Both the position numbers and the translations under genes were made by a program. This document shows, piece by piece, positions 1 to 8,052 of a stretch of DNA of 32,924 bases (its first letter is position 1; each line of letters starts with the position of its first letter). Under the pieces are notes generated by a model that was given only the letters and a program-made list of their open reading frames with translations, did not search any database and was not told where the DNA came from. This stretch comes from Candidatus Omnitrophota bacterium (lineage in GTDB: Bacteria; Omnitrophota; Gorgyraeia; Velamenicoccales; Velamenicoccaceae), in contig JAGVOQ010000014.1 of assembly GCA_020052645.1 (NCBI GenBank), positions 1-32,924 of the forward strand. Direction: 5' to 3'.

Positions 1-992
1 GCACCATTTTTTCTAAAAGGCCGTTTTTATCATCCCTTACGATAAAATCGGGTCGTAGATAAGCGAACCAGCCGATATCGGGATATTTTTTCTTTAATAA
101 TTGTTCACAAAATTCATCGGTCCAGTCTTTTAAGATATTGAATGTCGGGTCTGTAAAGAAGAAAAATCTTCTTCCGTATTTTTCATAACAGATCTCAATT
201 TCCTCGATGACTCTTTGAACACTTTTTTTTCTAAAACAGGGTATTGTTTCTTTGTTTTTTTTCTCACCCCAAAAAGACCATAAGCTGCAGAAATCGCAAT
301 CAAATGTGCATCCGCGGGAAGTTTCCATGACAACGGATGGGAATATTTTTTGCTGATGAAAAAAGAGATTGAGCGGGAAACAAGTTTGGGTTGGGTTTAA
401 ATACCAAAAGTATCTTTCCATGGAGAGGAGATCGTAGGAAGGCAGCGGCAGGTCGTCCAAGTTTTTGATAGGAGGGCGTTCGGGTGTGTGAAAGACTTCA
501 CCGTTTTTTTTAAAGACGATGCCTTCAACATCTTTAGGATCTTTATTTTCTTCTAATGTTTTGATAAGTTCGGTGAATGTGATTTCAGCTTCGCCCTTTA
601 TAATGAAATCAACAGAATTGTAATTGGCAAAAATAAAATCAGGTAGGTTTGTGAAAAAAATTCCACCCGCGATGGTTCGGCAATGAGGATTAATGTTCTT
701 GGCTAAATTAAAAACTTTGATCGTTTCGTGGTAGAAGAATCCTTGAGGTTCTCCCGCAGCCACAACATCTGGTTTTTTTTCTTTGATTATTTTTTCTAAA
801 GTTTGCCATCCGATATGCTCTGCTGGGCAATCGATGATCTCGCATTGGATTTCCGGTTTCGATTTCTTTAAATAACTGGCAATAGAACACATTCCTAAAG
901 GGACTTGGAATGACATAGACTCCGGAAGATAGAATTCGTTGTAGCGGGGGCTTCGGATAAAAAGAATCTTTTTCGCAGGAGGCAGATTCATA
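1..992 (-). CDS. B12-binding radical SAM protein, 3' end outside the window, apparent frameshift near the start
   Basis: The conceptual protein (at least 330 residues) has an N-terminal Rossmann-like cobalamin-binding region (about residues 8-150), the linker NLDDLPLPSYDLL typical of B12-radical SAM enzymes, and the radical SAM cluster motif CTFDCDFC (CX3CX2C, Cys228/232/235), which binds a [4Fe-4S] cluster and S-adenosylmethionine. No cobalamin-ligand DxHxxG motif is obvious. The only plausible start, ATG at 992-990, gives MNLPPAKKILF and then runs out of frame at a six-base A run (959-964; T6 on the coding strand). Removing one base there joins it to the frame continuing FIRSPRYNEF, which stays open to the window edge. 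This is either a homopolymer sequencing error, slippage, or a true lesion. It is the last gene of the minus-strand cluster, 12 bp after the prenyl synthase gene, with no clear ribosome binding site. Substrate unknown; lipid or hopanoid-like modification would fit the neighbours but is only inference. Confidence 0.75.
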
Positions 993-1004
993 TAAAAAAA
1001 TAGA

Positions 1005-2075
1005 TTAGTATTTTCTTTCGATCATAAAGTCGCAATACTGCTGGAGAAGGTCTTTTGAGGCGCAAGATTTCAGTGAACTTGAAATATCTTTTTTAATTTG
1101 CTGAGCGAGCTTGGTGACGAATACTCTCGTGTTTTCGATAGAGTTGTATTTATTTAAGATCTCAAGCACGTCTTGCCTTAGGCGTTGTTCATGGGAATGG
1201 CATTTTAGTATTTCGATGAGCCTTTTTCTATCATTCAAGGAAGCTTTGCTTAAAGCATCAATAATGACTAATGTTTTTTTCCCTTCAGCGATATCTTGGC
1301 TGAAATCCTTTCCAAATTTATGTTGTTCGTCTATTGTCAGCGTCAGGTCTAAGATATCATCCATAATTTGGAAAGCGACACCAAGATTTTCCGAGATAGT
1401 GTTCCATTTTTCCTCAGAAGAATTTTTTTTCTTTGAAAATAAAAAAGCCAGTTGGGTTTCGGCTCTGAAAAAAGAGGATGTTTTTAATTTTACCATTTGA
1501 ATATATTGCGCCGGCGTGATCAAAAGATCCACTTTTTTATGCCAAAGGATATCCATGCCTTGGCCTAAGTGAATCCGTTGCATAGATTCAGAGAGAATCT
1601 CGCTGATTTTTACCTTTTCTTGTGTGGAAAGTCGAGAGTTATTGACAACGCAAAAAGGAAGGAAATATAAGGCATTAGCTGCATTGACGGCGCTGTCGAT
1701 GCCGTAGATAAGATGAAGCGCTGGTTTGTTCCTTCGTTTTGTGGCGTTGTCTTCGATGTCATCAATGATTAGTGAGGCGCTGTGCAGGATTTCAGGCAAA
1801 CAGAAAAAGCATTCTTTATCTTTGCTTTTGTTTCCTAAGGCCTCCAGGAGCCATGCCCCGAAAATCGGTCTCAACTTTTTACTTTTTCGATCGAAGAAGT
1901 CTATCAGAGGGACGGTTAAGCTTTTGTCGATAAAGAGGCCTGCCCCGGGCGCATGACGCATACCTGTTATTTTTTTCAAATTCGTTTCAGTAAAAAAGTT
2001 ACGGATTTGATTTTTTATAAGCTTGTCAAAATGCTCGCCTTTAGTTTTTAAAAGAAGAGAGAAATTTCTGAGCAT
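1005..2075 (-). CDS. Polyprenyl (geranylgeranyl-type) diphosphate synthase
   Basis: A 356-residue all-alpha trans-prenyl diphosphate synthase that condenses isopentenyl diphosphate with allylic diphosphates in the cytoplasm. Both Mg2+-binding Asp-rich motifs are intact: DDIED at 105-109, followed by the Arg pair at 114-115, and DDILD at 239-243. The KKLRP substrate-binding segment lies near residue 67. The surroundings of the first motif (LHSASLIIDDIEDN, then HLIYGIDSAVNAAN) and the GQGMDILW segment look more like eukaryotic GGPP synthases than the usual bacterial IspA/IspB enzymes (recalled from family knowledge, not searched). A C20 product is therefore likely but unproven. The start is supported by AAAGGA six bases upstream. 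It follows the UbiA-like gene by 13 bp, so the two probably share a transcript and perhaps a pathway. Confidence 0.88.
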   Translation of the reverse strand: MLRNFSLLLKTKGEHFDKLIKNQIRNFFTETNLKKITGMRHAPGAGLFIDKSLTVPLIDFFDRKSKKLRPIFGAWLLEALGNKSKDKECFFCLPEILHSASLIIDDIEDNATKRRNKPALHLIYGIDSAVNAANALYFLPFCVVNNSRLSTQEKVKISEILSESMQRIHLGQGMDILWHKKVDLLITPAQYIQMVKLKTSSFFRAETQLAFLFSKKKNSSEEKWNTISENLGVAFQIMDDILDLTLTIDEQHKFGKDFSQDIAEGKKTLVIIDALSKASLNDRKRLIEILKCHSHEQRLRQDVLEILNKYNSIENTRVFVTKLAQQIKKDISSSLKSCASKDLLQQYCDFMIERKY

Positions 2076-2088
2076 AAGGTTCCTTTGG

Positions 2089-2934
2089 TTAAATATTGAA
2101 GTAGAGTGTGCATGTTAACATTATACCGTAACAAATAGAGATGTAGCGGGTGATTATTTTTAAATTTCCTGTAAATTTTTTATCAAAAGTTTTTTTGGGA
2201 ATTCTTGAACTGAATATGTAAATGGAAAGGCTAAGAGCAAAAAGTGCGTTACATAAAAATACCCCGGTTTGAATAATGTCTTTAGCCCAGAAAATGAAGC
2301 TTAAGATAACAAAAATAAAAAGAAGAACGTAAAGAAGCCGAAGCGTTCCAGGTATTCTTAAAATCTGAAAAGTGTTTTTTTGGTTAGCCGCGCGATCGAT
2401 TTGGGAATCTTGCATTTCGTGCATCAATTGGACCGGAAGAAAATACAGAAAAATAAGAAAAGAAAAATAAAACGATTGCGGCCCTAATGATCTTTCGCTT
2501 GCAACGCCTATCAAAAAGAGCGGGACGAACGAACAGGCATTAAAAATGAGGTCGAGGATCAGTTTATTTTTGAATCGAAAGGGTGAGGCTGAATACAGCA
2601 TGCCTGAGAGATGCCCTAAGACAACAAATATGAGCGCTTCGAAGGAAATCAAGGCGCTGCCGCAAAGCGATAGAAAAAGCGCAACAAGTGAGCAAAGAAA
2701 TGCTTTGTTTCGAGAATAAGGGGTTTTTAACTGATGGTCGAAAATGTCATTAAGGCTGTATCCATGTGCTAAATAGAAAAAACCAACAATCCCGCAGAAA
2801 AACAGGGTTTTAAAATGGATGATATAAGGATGCGCGTAGACGTGGCCTAGAAGAACAAGCCCTAGGACATGGAGCCATTGTTTGATTCTAAAAAAGGCTC
2901 CCAGTTTCGCCAGCGTTAAAAGGCAAGGAATCAT
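2089..2934 (-). CDS. UbiA-family membrane prenyltransferase
   Basis: A 281-residue integral membrane protein with about eight hydrophobic helices and UbiA-type Asp-rich motifs on the cytoplasmic side: NDIFDHQLK at residues 62-70 and DSQID at 176-180. The family transfers a prenyl group from a prenyl diphosphate to an aromatic, sugar-phosphate or glycerol-phosphate acceptor. The first motif keeps N62, D63 and D66 but has Lys where the third Asp of NDxxDxxxD normally sits, so diphosphate or metal binding may differ. The ATG follows the TAA stop of the upstream glycosyltransferase with no gap and no Shine-Dalgarno sequence, which points to termination-reinitiation coupling. The next gene makes a prenyl diphosphate that could be its donor. 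Menaquinone/ubiquinone, decaprenyl-phosphoribose and archaeal-type lipid roles are all possible; the acceptor cannot be read from the sequence. Confidence 0.8.
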   Translation of the reverse strand: MIPCLLTLAKLGAFFRIKQWLHVLGLVLLGHVYAHPYIIHFKTLFFCGIVGFFYLAHGYSLNDIFDHQLKTPYSRNKAFLCSLVALFLSLCGSALISFEALIFVVLGHLSGMLYSASPFRFKNKLILDLIFNACSFVPLFLIGVASERSLGPQSFYFSFLIFLYFLPVQLMHEMQDSQIDRAANQKNTFQILRIPGTLRLLYVLLFIFVILSFIFWAKDIIQTGVFLCNALFALSLSIYIFSSRIPKKTFDKKFTGNLKIITRYISICYGIMLTCTLYFNI

Positions 2935-4566
2935 TTAGGTTGTTGTCGAATTTATATTACGGCAGTCATAGATAAATAACTTTATGCCGTCAAAATCTAA
3001 AACATTAAGTAAGCGCAGGTGTTCGTTAAAGAAACTTTTTATATTTTTTGAGTTTTGGTCGAGATTGCCGCTTCGGGTGTTGTCATGGCCAAGGAAAAAT
3101 ACCCTTTTGGCTTTTCGATTATTTAAATAACCCAAGAGATTGTTTTTTGTTATTAACCAGGCGTTCTGACCATAGAATTCCTCGGATGGTCTTTGCCAAT
3201 TGGTGTTGACAAGGTCGGGGTCAACGGCATAAAAAATAAACGAAGAAACTTTCGTAAGGTCTGATCGCAAAGATGAGAATTGAGAATCATAGATATAATA
3301 ATAAACGATAGGGGGGATAGAATGCTCATTGCCAAAGCTGATAAGATCGCCATCTTTAATGTTCTTTTTTAAAAAAGCGACCAAGGGTTTATAAGGTTTT
3401 TTAAGATACGTCCCTTGATGATGACTCATGTCGTAGGGAGCGTATAACTGATTAGAAAAGTAACGTAGGGTGCTGGTTGAAAGGGTGATAAAAAGAATGC
3501 TTAAGGCTATGATTTTAACAAAACGGAACCGTATTTTGTCCAAAGACCAGGCAACCAGGATATAAAAATAGGGGGAGAAGATGCTTAGGGCCCGGTCAAG
3601 ATAGATGGAGGAATAGAATAAAGAATAAATAAAGGCTAAGGCGATGGGCAATAATGAAAGGAAAAGACAGAAATTAATTTCTTGTTTTTCATCGCTGGAA
3701 TTTTTTTTAATGAGCTTTCTAACGATAGAGATAAAAGTAAAGCAAACGAGAATATCGATTAAAAAATAAAGTATGTCTGTTCCGTTGTAGCCGAGTATGA
3801 AATTTTCGAAAGTGTAAAGCGCTGAGGCGAGCGTTGGTTTTGGGATCCAGAATCCTCCCTGGATCAGGTTTAAGCTGTTTAAGAAAAAAGGGATGATGGG
3901 AAGAAAAAGGAATGCAGGAATAAAGACGCATAGTTTTTTGCGCAGGTCGATGTTGTCTGTATCAACGACAATGAACAGCTGGCAGGTGTAGAGGAGAATG
4001 CCAAGGTAGTAGCCATACAAAAGCATTGAGATAGAAGCTATATAGAGAACCAGTGCTTCGGTTGTTTTATTTTTAAGAAAAGAATATAAAAAGAAAGAAC
4101 TGAAGAGGCCTCCAAAGATGGCCACTGAATAGTTGGATATGTCTTGCGCGTACCAAAGGTGAAAAGGGTTAAAGGCCATGAGGGCAATCGTGATCAACGC
4201 GACCCTCTTATTGAACATTTTGACAGTTAAAAAGTAGAGAAGCAAAAGTGAATTAAAAGCTGCGATAGCGCAGGGGAGGCGCAGGATCCATTCGTTCCAT
4301 CCGAAGCGATAGATGAAAATCCCCCACATTTTTCCGAATAAATAGGACAAGGGTGGGTTTAAGGGGCCGAACGGCCTATTAAAAAAGACGAAAGGCGGGA
4401 TGGTATAGATCATGGCGATGGCAATATAAGCCGCTTCGTCATACCAGAGGTCATTTCTGCCTAAGAAAAGCAAGCGCAGGAACCCGCCTGTCAAAAATAA
4501 GGGCAAAAGAAGCCGATTGATTTTTTTGGAAAAAAATAAAGATATGAGCGTTAAATATTTAGTCAT
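2935..4566 (-). CDS. GT39/PMT-type membrane glycosyltransferase (ArnT/Dpm-dependent-like)
   Basis: A 543-residue polytopic protein: a short cytoplasmic start, about eleven hydrophobic helices, and a soluble C-terminal region after roughly residue 370. The first loop carries the Asp-Glu pair D43-E44 in RNDLWYDEAAY, the conserved catalytic/metal site of the GT-C PMT_2/ArnT group, and HLWYAQDISNYS follows in the next loop. Such enzymes transfer a sugar from a polyprenyl-phosphate donor to a lipid, glycan or protein outside the inner membrane. It is first in the minus-strand cluster, directly followed by prenyl-lipid genes, which suits a polyprenyl-linked donor. No ribosome binding site precedes the ATG, and the predicted promoter would start the RNA only a few bases upstream, so the message may be leaderless. 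Sugar and acceptor are unknown. Confidence 0.82.
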   Translation of the reverse strand: MTKYLTLISLFFSKKINRLLLPLFLTGGFLRLLFLGRNDLWYDEAAYIAIAMIYTIPPFVFFNRPFGPLNPPLSYLFGKMWGIFIYRFGWNEWILRLPCAIAAFNSLLLLYFLTVKMFNKRVALITIALMAFNPFHLWYAQDISNYSVAIFGGLFSSFFLYSFLKNKTTEALVLYIASISMLLYGYYLGILLYTCQLFIVVDTDNIDLRKKLCVFIPAFLFLPIIPFFLNSLNLIQGGFWIPKPTLASALYTFENFILGYNGTDILYFLIDILVCFTFISIVRKLIKKNSSDEKQEINFCLFLSLLPIALAFIYSLFYSSIYLDRALSIFSPYFYILVAWSLDKIRFRFVKIIALSILFITLSTSTLRYFSNQLYAPYDMSHHQGTYLKKPYKPLVAFLKKNIKDGDLISFGNEHSIPPIVYYYIYDSQFSSLRSDLTKVSSFIFYAVDPDLVNTNWQRPSEEFYGQNAWLITKNNLLGYLNNRKAKRVFFLGHDNTRSGNLDQNSKNIKSFFNEHLRLLNVLDFDGIKLFIYDCRNINSTTT

Positions 4567-4576
4567 ATATTTTGTT

Positions 4577-4604
4577 AGTATAACATATTAAAGGTCATTG
4601 TAAA
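4577..4604 (-). promoter_or_regulatory. Predicted sigma70-type promoter for the minus-strand glycan/lipid cluster
   Basis: On the minus strand TTTACA (4604-4599), a 16-base spacer and TATACT (4582-4577) match the -35 and -10 consensus well. The predicted start near 4570 leaves only about four untranslated bases before the ATG at 4566. Confidence 0.55.
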
Positions 4605-4782
4605 TATAAGGATTATCCTACTTTTTTTCTAGAAGCTGGCAGTATTAATAACAGGATTTATTCCGTTTCCGCATAAGGATGTCTTGCTTGGTGCGGGGTC
4701 TTGCAACAGGCGGGAAATGCTATGAGATTACTTTTAGTGGAATGTCATTTAGTGGGCATGCCCGCTTGAGTTTTTGTTTGAG
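4605..4782. other. Intergenic stretch with no supported gene
   Basis: No convincing gene lies here. A 38-codon open frame on the plus strand (4679-4795) and a GC-rich segment with the partly complementary arms TTTCCGC and GCGGGAAA (about 4662-4720) hint at structure or a decayed element, but nothing identifiable was found. Confidence 0.4.
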
Positions 4783-4786
4783 TAAA

Positions 4787-4900
4787 CCCCGTTAGAGAAC
4801 TTCGTTCTCTAACGGTCTGCGCTCAACTGATGTCTTAAACCCCCGTCAGCTTTATCACTGGATAATCGCCGACTAAAGTCGGCGGCTTTCTCTAACGGGG
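4787..4900 (-). mobile_element. 114-bp inverted-repeat element (MITE-like), copy A
   Basis: The element starts with CCCCGTTAGAGAA and ends with its exact complement TTCTCTAACGGGG. It contains a second hairpin, GCCGACTAAAGTCGGC (about 4869-4884), and its left end folds into GTTAGAGAA-CTTCG-TTCTCTAAC. It has no coding capacity. A near-identical copy in the opposite orientation lies at 11744-11856; a hand alignment gives about 12 differences in 114 positions. The flanks share a TAAA-like sequence that could be a target duplication, but it overlaps the end symmetry. Orientation is defined relative to copy B. Confidence 0.75.
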
Positions 4901-4946
4901 TAAAGTTTTTTTGTCGTGTCAATTTCAGCGCCAACGCTGATTGTTG

Positions 4947-4974
4947 TTGACGCTAAAGCATAAAGGAGTAAAAT
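4947..4974 (+). promoter_or_regulatory. Predicted promoter upstream of the sensor operon leader
   Basis: TTGACG (4947-4952), a 16-base spacer and TAAAAT (4969-4974) form a reasonable sigma70-type promoter reading toward the 7TM-PAS gene. Transcription would begin near 4981 and run through three terminator-like hairpins before the start codon at 5335. Confidence 0.45.
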
Positions 4975-5065
4975 AGGATTCGAAATTCATAAAAAAGAAT
5001 GATCTTTGGTAAGGAAGGATGAAATGATAAACAAGGATAGTCTTTTTAACTAATTGCTGAAGATC

Positions 5066-5103
5066 AACCCAGGGAGTTGCAGAAATACAGGCCTTGGGTT
5101 TTT
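5066..5103 (+). terminator. Rho-independent terminator-like hairpin in the sensor operon leader
   Basis: AACCCAGGG (5066-5074) pairs with CCTTGGGTT (5092-5100), nine pairs including one G-U, and the T run extends to 5103. No gene ends upstream on this strand, so it would terminate only transcripts begun in the intergenic region. Confidence 0.5.
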
Positions 5104-5211
5104 GTTCGATGGTTCTTATCATCGTCTCAAATTTGTCCGAGGAGTTCGCAATTCCTTTATATTTTTGCAGTCTAAAACCACGGCCTTTGAATATCCTCGA
5201 AGTTCTCATCC

Positions 5212-5230
5212 AGATTCACTAAGTGAATCT
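5212..5230. repeat. 19-bp perfect palindrome
   Basis: AGATTCACT and AGTGAATCT flank a single central base. It is immediately followed by another hairpin (5233-5248) and lies in the structured leader before the 7TM-PAS gene. It could be an RNA hairpin or an operator. Confidence 0.55.
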
Positions 5231-5232
5231 CT

Positions 5233-5259
5233 GCCGACAGGGGTCGGCGGTTTCTTTTT
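5233..5259 (+). terminator. Terminator-like hairpin, second in the leader
   Basis: GCCGAC (5233-5238) pairs with GTCGGC (5243-5248), followed by GG and TTTCTTTTT. The two-base gap and the interrupted T run make it weaker than a classic terminator. Its arms resemble the inner hairpin of the 114-bp element. Confidence 0.4.
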
Positions 5260-5279
5260 CCTCGGTGAGCAGCAAAATT

Positions 5280-5300
5280 CCTCGGGGTCCGGGGTTTTTT
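5280..5300 (+). terminator. Terminator-like hairpin just before the 7TM-PAS gene
   Basis: CCTCGG (5280-5285) pairs with CCGGGG (5289-5294), including one G-U pair, with a three-base loop and six Ts directly after. It lies only 34 bases before the start codon at 5335, a position typical of transcription attenuators. Confidence 0.5.
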
Positions 5301-5334
5301 GGTGCGGAATGATTGAAGTTAAGGAGAAATTACC

Positions 5335-8046
5335 ATGCCTGAACTTAAAATGAATTTTCTCAATTTTTTACATTTTATTATTCTTTTGTCAAATATAGCC
5401 TTGATAATTTATTTGTCCGTAAAAAATGAGAAATCTTTATTGAATACCTCTTGTATTGTTATTATTTTCTGTTTTTGCCTCTGGGACTTCTCAATGATTT
5501 TTACACACAATCCCGCTGTTCCAGAAAATATTGCCAGGTTGTTTTATAACATTGCTTCTATCGGATGGATTTGTTTCAGTGCTGTTTTCTTGTGGCTGGC
5601 TTGCATCTTTTGCGAAAAAACAAAGATATTGAAAACGAAGCTTTTTTACCTGCTTCTTTTTAGTTTGCCTCTATTATTGATCAATAGGCAATTCGCAGGC
5701 TTTTTGGTGACAGGTTATATTAAACAATATTACGGCTGGGCGATGGTATGGGGAAACACATTCTGGTCGTATCTTTTTTTCTTTTATCTGTTTTTTTTTA
5801 TGGGGATAGGGTTTTATTTTATTTTCAGTTTCTGGAAGTCCACAGAAGATACAGTTAAACGAAATCAGGCAAAGATAATTTTCAATACTTCGCTCATCCC
5901 TCTGGTCATAGGGACAATAACAGATATTGTACTTCCAGAGTTGGGAATTTACGTTGTGCCCAACATAGCTAGCATGGTTGCGTTCATATGGACATTGGGA
6001 ATAGTCTACGCTATGGCTAAGCACCAGTTTTTAAAAATCACACCCGCGACCGCAGCCAGTAATATTGTTTCTACAATGGCAGAAGCTTTGATTCTATTGG
6101 ATGAGGCGGGGAAGATTGTGGATGTGAATAGTGCGGCCAAGGAATTGCTTGGGTATCAAAGGGATGAGCTGAGAGGCCAATCTTTTGCTTTAGTCCTGCC
6201 GGAAGATTTTCGAAAAACTTTTTTGAAAGGCCTTGCAGAAGGTCGATCCCTCAAAAGTTGCGACACCAGATTTATAACAAAGCATTCAAAAAATATATCG
6301 ATAAACCTTTCTGTTTCTCCCTTAAAAGATAGCTTTGCTCATGTTGTCGGTTTTGTGGTTGTGGCCACAGACATCACCGAGCATAAGAGAACAGAAGAAT
6401 CCCTGCGTGCCAGTGAGGCTCGTTATCAAACATACCTTGAAGTTACGGGTCAGATAGGTTGGACTACGCCACCGGATGGATTAGTGGCTGATATGCCCGC
6501 ATGGAGGAAATATACAGGTCAAACTCCTGAAGAGGTCAAGGGATGGGGATGGTTGAATGCCATACATCCGGATGATAGAAAGCGTACCACCGAAGCATGG
6601 AATAAAGCTGTTGCAACAAAAAGTACCTTTGAAACCGAATACCGCATACGCCGGAACGACGGCATTTATAGATATTTTCTGGATCGCGGCATCCCTTCTG
6701 TGCTGGAGGATGGATCAGTCCACGAATGGGTCGGCACATGTATTGACATCACTGAGCGCAAACAGGCAGAGGAGGCGCTGCGAACAGAAAGAGAGTTTTC
6801 CAATAGCCTTATTAATACTGCCCAGGCCATTATACTTGTATTGGATACTAAGGGCTGCATTGTCACATTTAACCCTTATATGGAACAGGTTTCAGGTTAC
6901 CGGCTCCAAGAGGTTCAGGGTAAGGATTGGTTTGAAACCTTTATTCCAGAGGAGATTCGGCCAAGGACGCGCGAATTATTTCTAAAAGCCATAGGTGACA
7001 TCCAGACCAAAGGTAACGTTAATGCCATTATTGCCAAAGATGGTCACAAACCCCAGACAGAATGGTATGATAAAACCTTAAAAAAAGATGATGGAAGTGT
7101 CTATGGTTTATTATCCATTGGTCAGGATATCACCGAGCGCAAGCGGATAGATGAGATATTGCGGGAAAACGAGGCCAAATATAAACTTTTAGTCGAAAAT
7201 CTTCCTCAGATGATATTTTTTAAAGATAGAAACTCGGTCTATGCATCCTGCAATAAAAATTATGCGAGGGCTATGAAAATAAAAGCCGACGAAATAAAAG
7301 GCAAAAACGATTATGATTTTTATCCTAAGGAATTAGCGGAAAAATACAGAGCTGATGATAAAAGAATTATGGAATTCGGTCAGACAGAAGATTTCGAAGA
7401 GAAGTATATCCAGGACGGACAAGAAGGGTTTAGCCATACAGTTAAAACTCCTGCCAGAGATGAACAAGGCAATGTTATTGGGGTATTAGGTATTTCTTGG
7501 GACATCACCGAGCGCAAGCGGATGGAGGAAGCATTGGTGAAAAGTGAACATAAGTTCCGTGTCTTCTTCGAAAGCTCCCGCGATGCCATCATGACCCTTG
7601 AGCCTCCTTCGTGGAAGTTTACTTCCGGAAACTCGTCAACGATCAAGATGTTTATGGCAAAGAACGAAGCGGATTTCATTTGTCACGAGCCCTGGGTTTT
7701 GTCTCCTGAGAGGCAGCCTGACGGCCGCGCTTCTGGCGAAAAGGCCAAGGAGATGATTGAGACGGCTATGCGCGTGGGGTCTAACTTTTTTGAGTGGACG
7801 CATAAACGGCTCAATGGCGAGGAGTTCCCAGCCACTGTTCTTTTGACTAGGGCGGTATTGGCTGAAAAAACAATACTTCAGGCGACGGTCAGGGATAATA
7901 CCGAGCGCAAGAAGATGGAAGAAGAAATACAGAGGCGCTTGAGCGAACTAGAAGTATTTTATAAAGCGAGTATAGGCAGGGAAGAGCGGATACTGGAGTT
8001 GAAAAAGAGGATAGCAGGGCTGGAAGAAAAACTCAAAGGGATTTAA
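5335..8046 (+). CDS. 7TM sensor with five PAS domains and no kinase domain
   Basis: A 903-residue membrane sensor. Residues 1-232 hold about seven hydrophobic helices resembling the N-terminal 7TM sensor region of some histidine kinases. Five PAS domains follow, each ending in the PAC-type signature D-x-T-E-(R/H)-K at about residues 345, 469, 597, 722 and 853. The C-terminus is a short coiled coil (about 860-903) containing GREERILELKKRI, a tail I recall from other PAS arrays. No HisKA H-box and no HATPase N/G boxes are present, so it cannot autophosphorylate. The start is fixed by AAGGAG eight bases upstream. It lies six bases before a complete histidine kinase and probably feeds it signals by heterodimerisation or PAS contacts (inference). 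Ligands are unknown. A late start or a split kinase are alternatives, but the following gene begins with its own sensor module. Confidence 0.85.
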   Translation: MPELKMNFLNFLHFIILLSNIALIIYLSVKNEKSLLNTSCIVIIFCFCLWDFSMIFTHNPAVPENIARLFYNIASIGWICFSAVFLWLACIFCEKTKILKTKLFYLLLFSLPLLLINRQFAGFLVTGYIKQYYGWAMVWGNTFWSYLFFFYLFFFMGIGFYFIFSFWKSTEDTVKRNQAKIIFNTSLIPLVIGTITDIVLPELGIYVVPNIASMVAFIWTLGIVYAMAKHQFLKITPATAASNIVSTMAEALILLDEAGKIVDVNSAAKELLGYQRDELRGQSFALVLPEDFRKTFLKGLAEGRSLKSCDTRFITKHSKNISINLSVSPLKDSFAHVVGFVVVATDITEHKRTEESLRASEARYQTYLEVTGQIGWTTPPDGLVADMPAWRKYTGQTPEEVKGWGWLNAIHPDDRKRTTEAWNKAVATKSTFETEYRIRRNDGIYRYFLDRGIPSVLEDGSVHEWVGTCIDITERKQAEEALRTEREFSNSLINTAQAIILVLDTKGCIVTFNPYMEQVSGYRLQEVQGKDWFETFIPEEIRPRTRELFLKAIGDIQTKGNVNAIIAKDGHKPQTEWYDKTLKKDDGSVYGLLSIGQDITERKRIDEILRENEAKYKLLVENLPQMIFFKDRNSVYASCNKNYARAMKIKADEIKGKNDYDFYPKELAEKYRADDKRIMEFGQTEDFEEKYIQDGQEGFSHTVKTPARDEQGNVIGVLGISWDITERKRMEEALVKSEHKFRVFFESSRDAIMTLEPPSWKFTSGNSSTIKMFMAKNEADFICHEPWVLSPERQPDGRASGEKAKEMIETAMRVGSNFFEWTHKRLNGEEFPATVLLTRAVLAEKTILQATVRDNTERKKMEEEIQRRLSELEVFYKASIGREERILELKKRIAGLEEKLKGI

Positions 8047-8052
8047 GCCACG

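Noticed and set aside
130-333. 67-codon minus-strand open frame
   Set aside because: Out-of-frame shadow of the radical SAM gene, whose frame carries the CX3CX2C motif across the same bases.
708-890. 60-codon minus-strand open frame beginning with GTG
   Set aside because: It is the wrong-frame continuation of the radical SAM start after the apparent frameshift; its protein has no family features.
4752-4776. GTGGGC/GCCCGC hairpin followed by T-rich sequence as a terminator
   Set aside because: The loop would be too small for the full stem, the T run is interrupted, and no gene ends upstream on that strand.
4679-4795. 38-codon plus-strand open frame in the first intergenic region
   Set aside because: Too short, no ribosome binding site, and it runs into the repeat element.
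4925-5209. 94-codon minus-strand frame in the leader region
   Set aside because: No recognisable domain or ribosome site; overlaps predicted leader hairpins.
5054-5353. 99-codon plus-strand frame overlapping the 7TM-PAS start
   Set aside because: Reads through terminator hairpins and palindromes, has low-complexity composition, and conflicts with the well-supported start at 5335.
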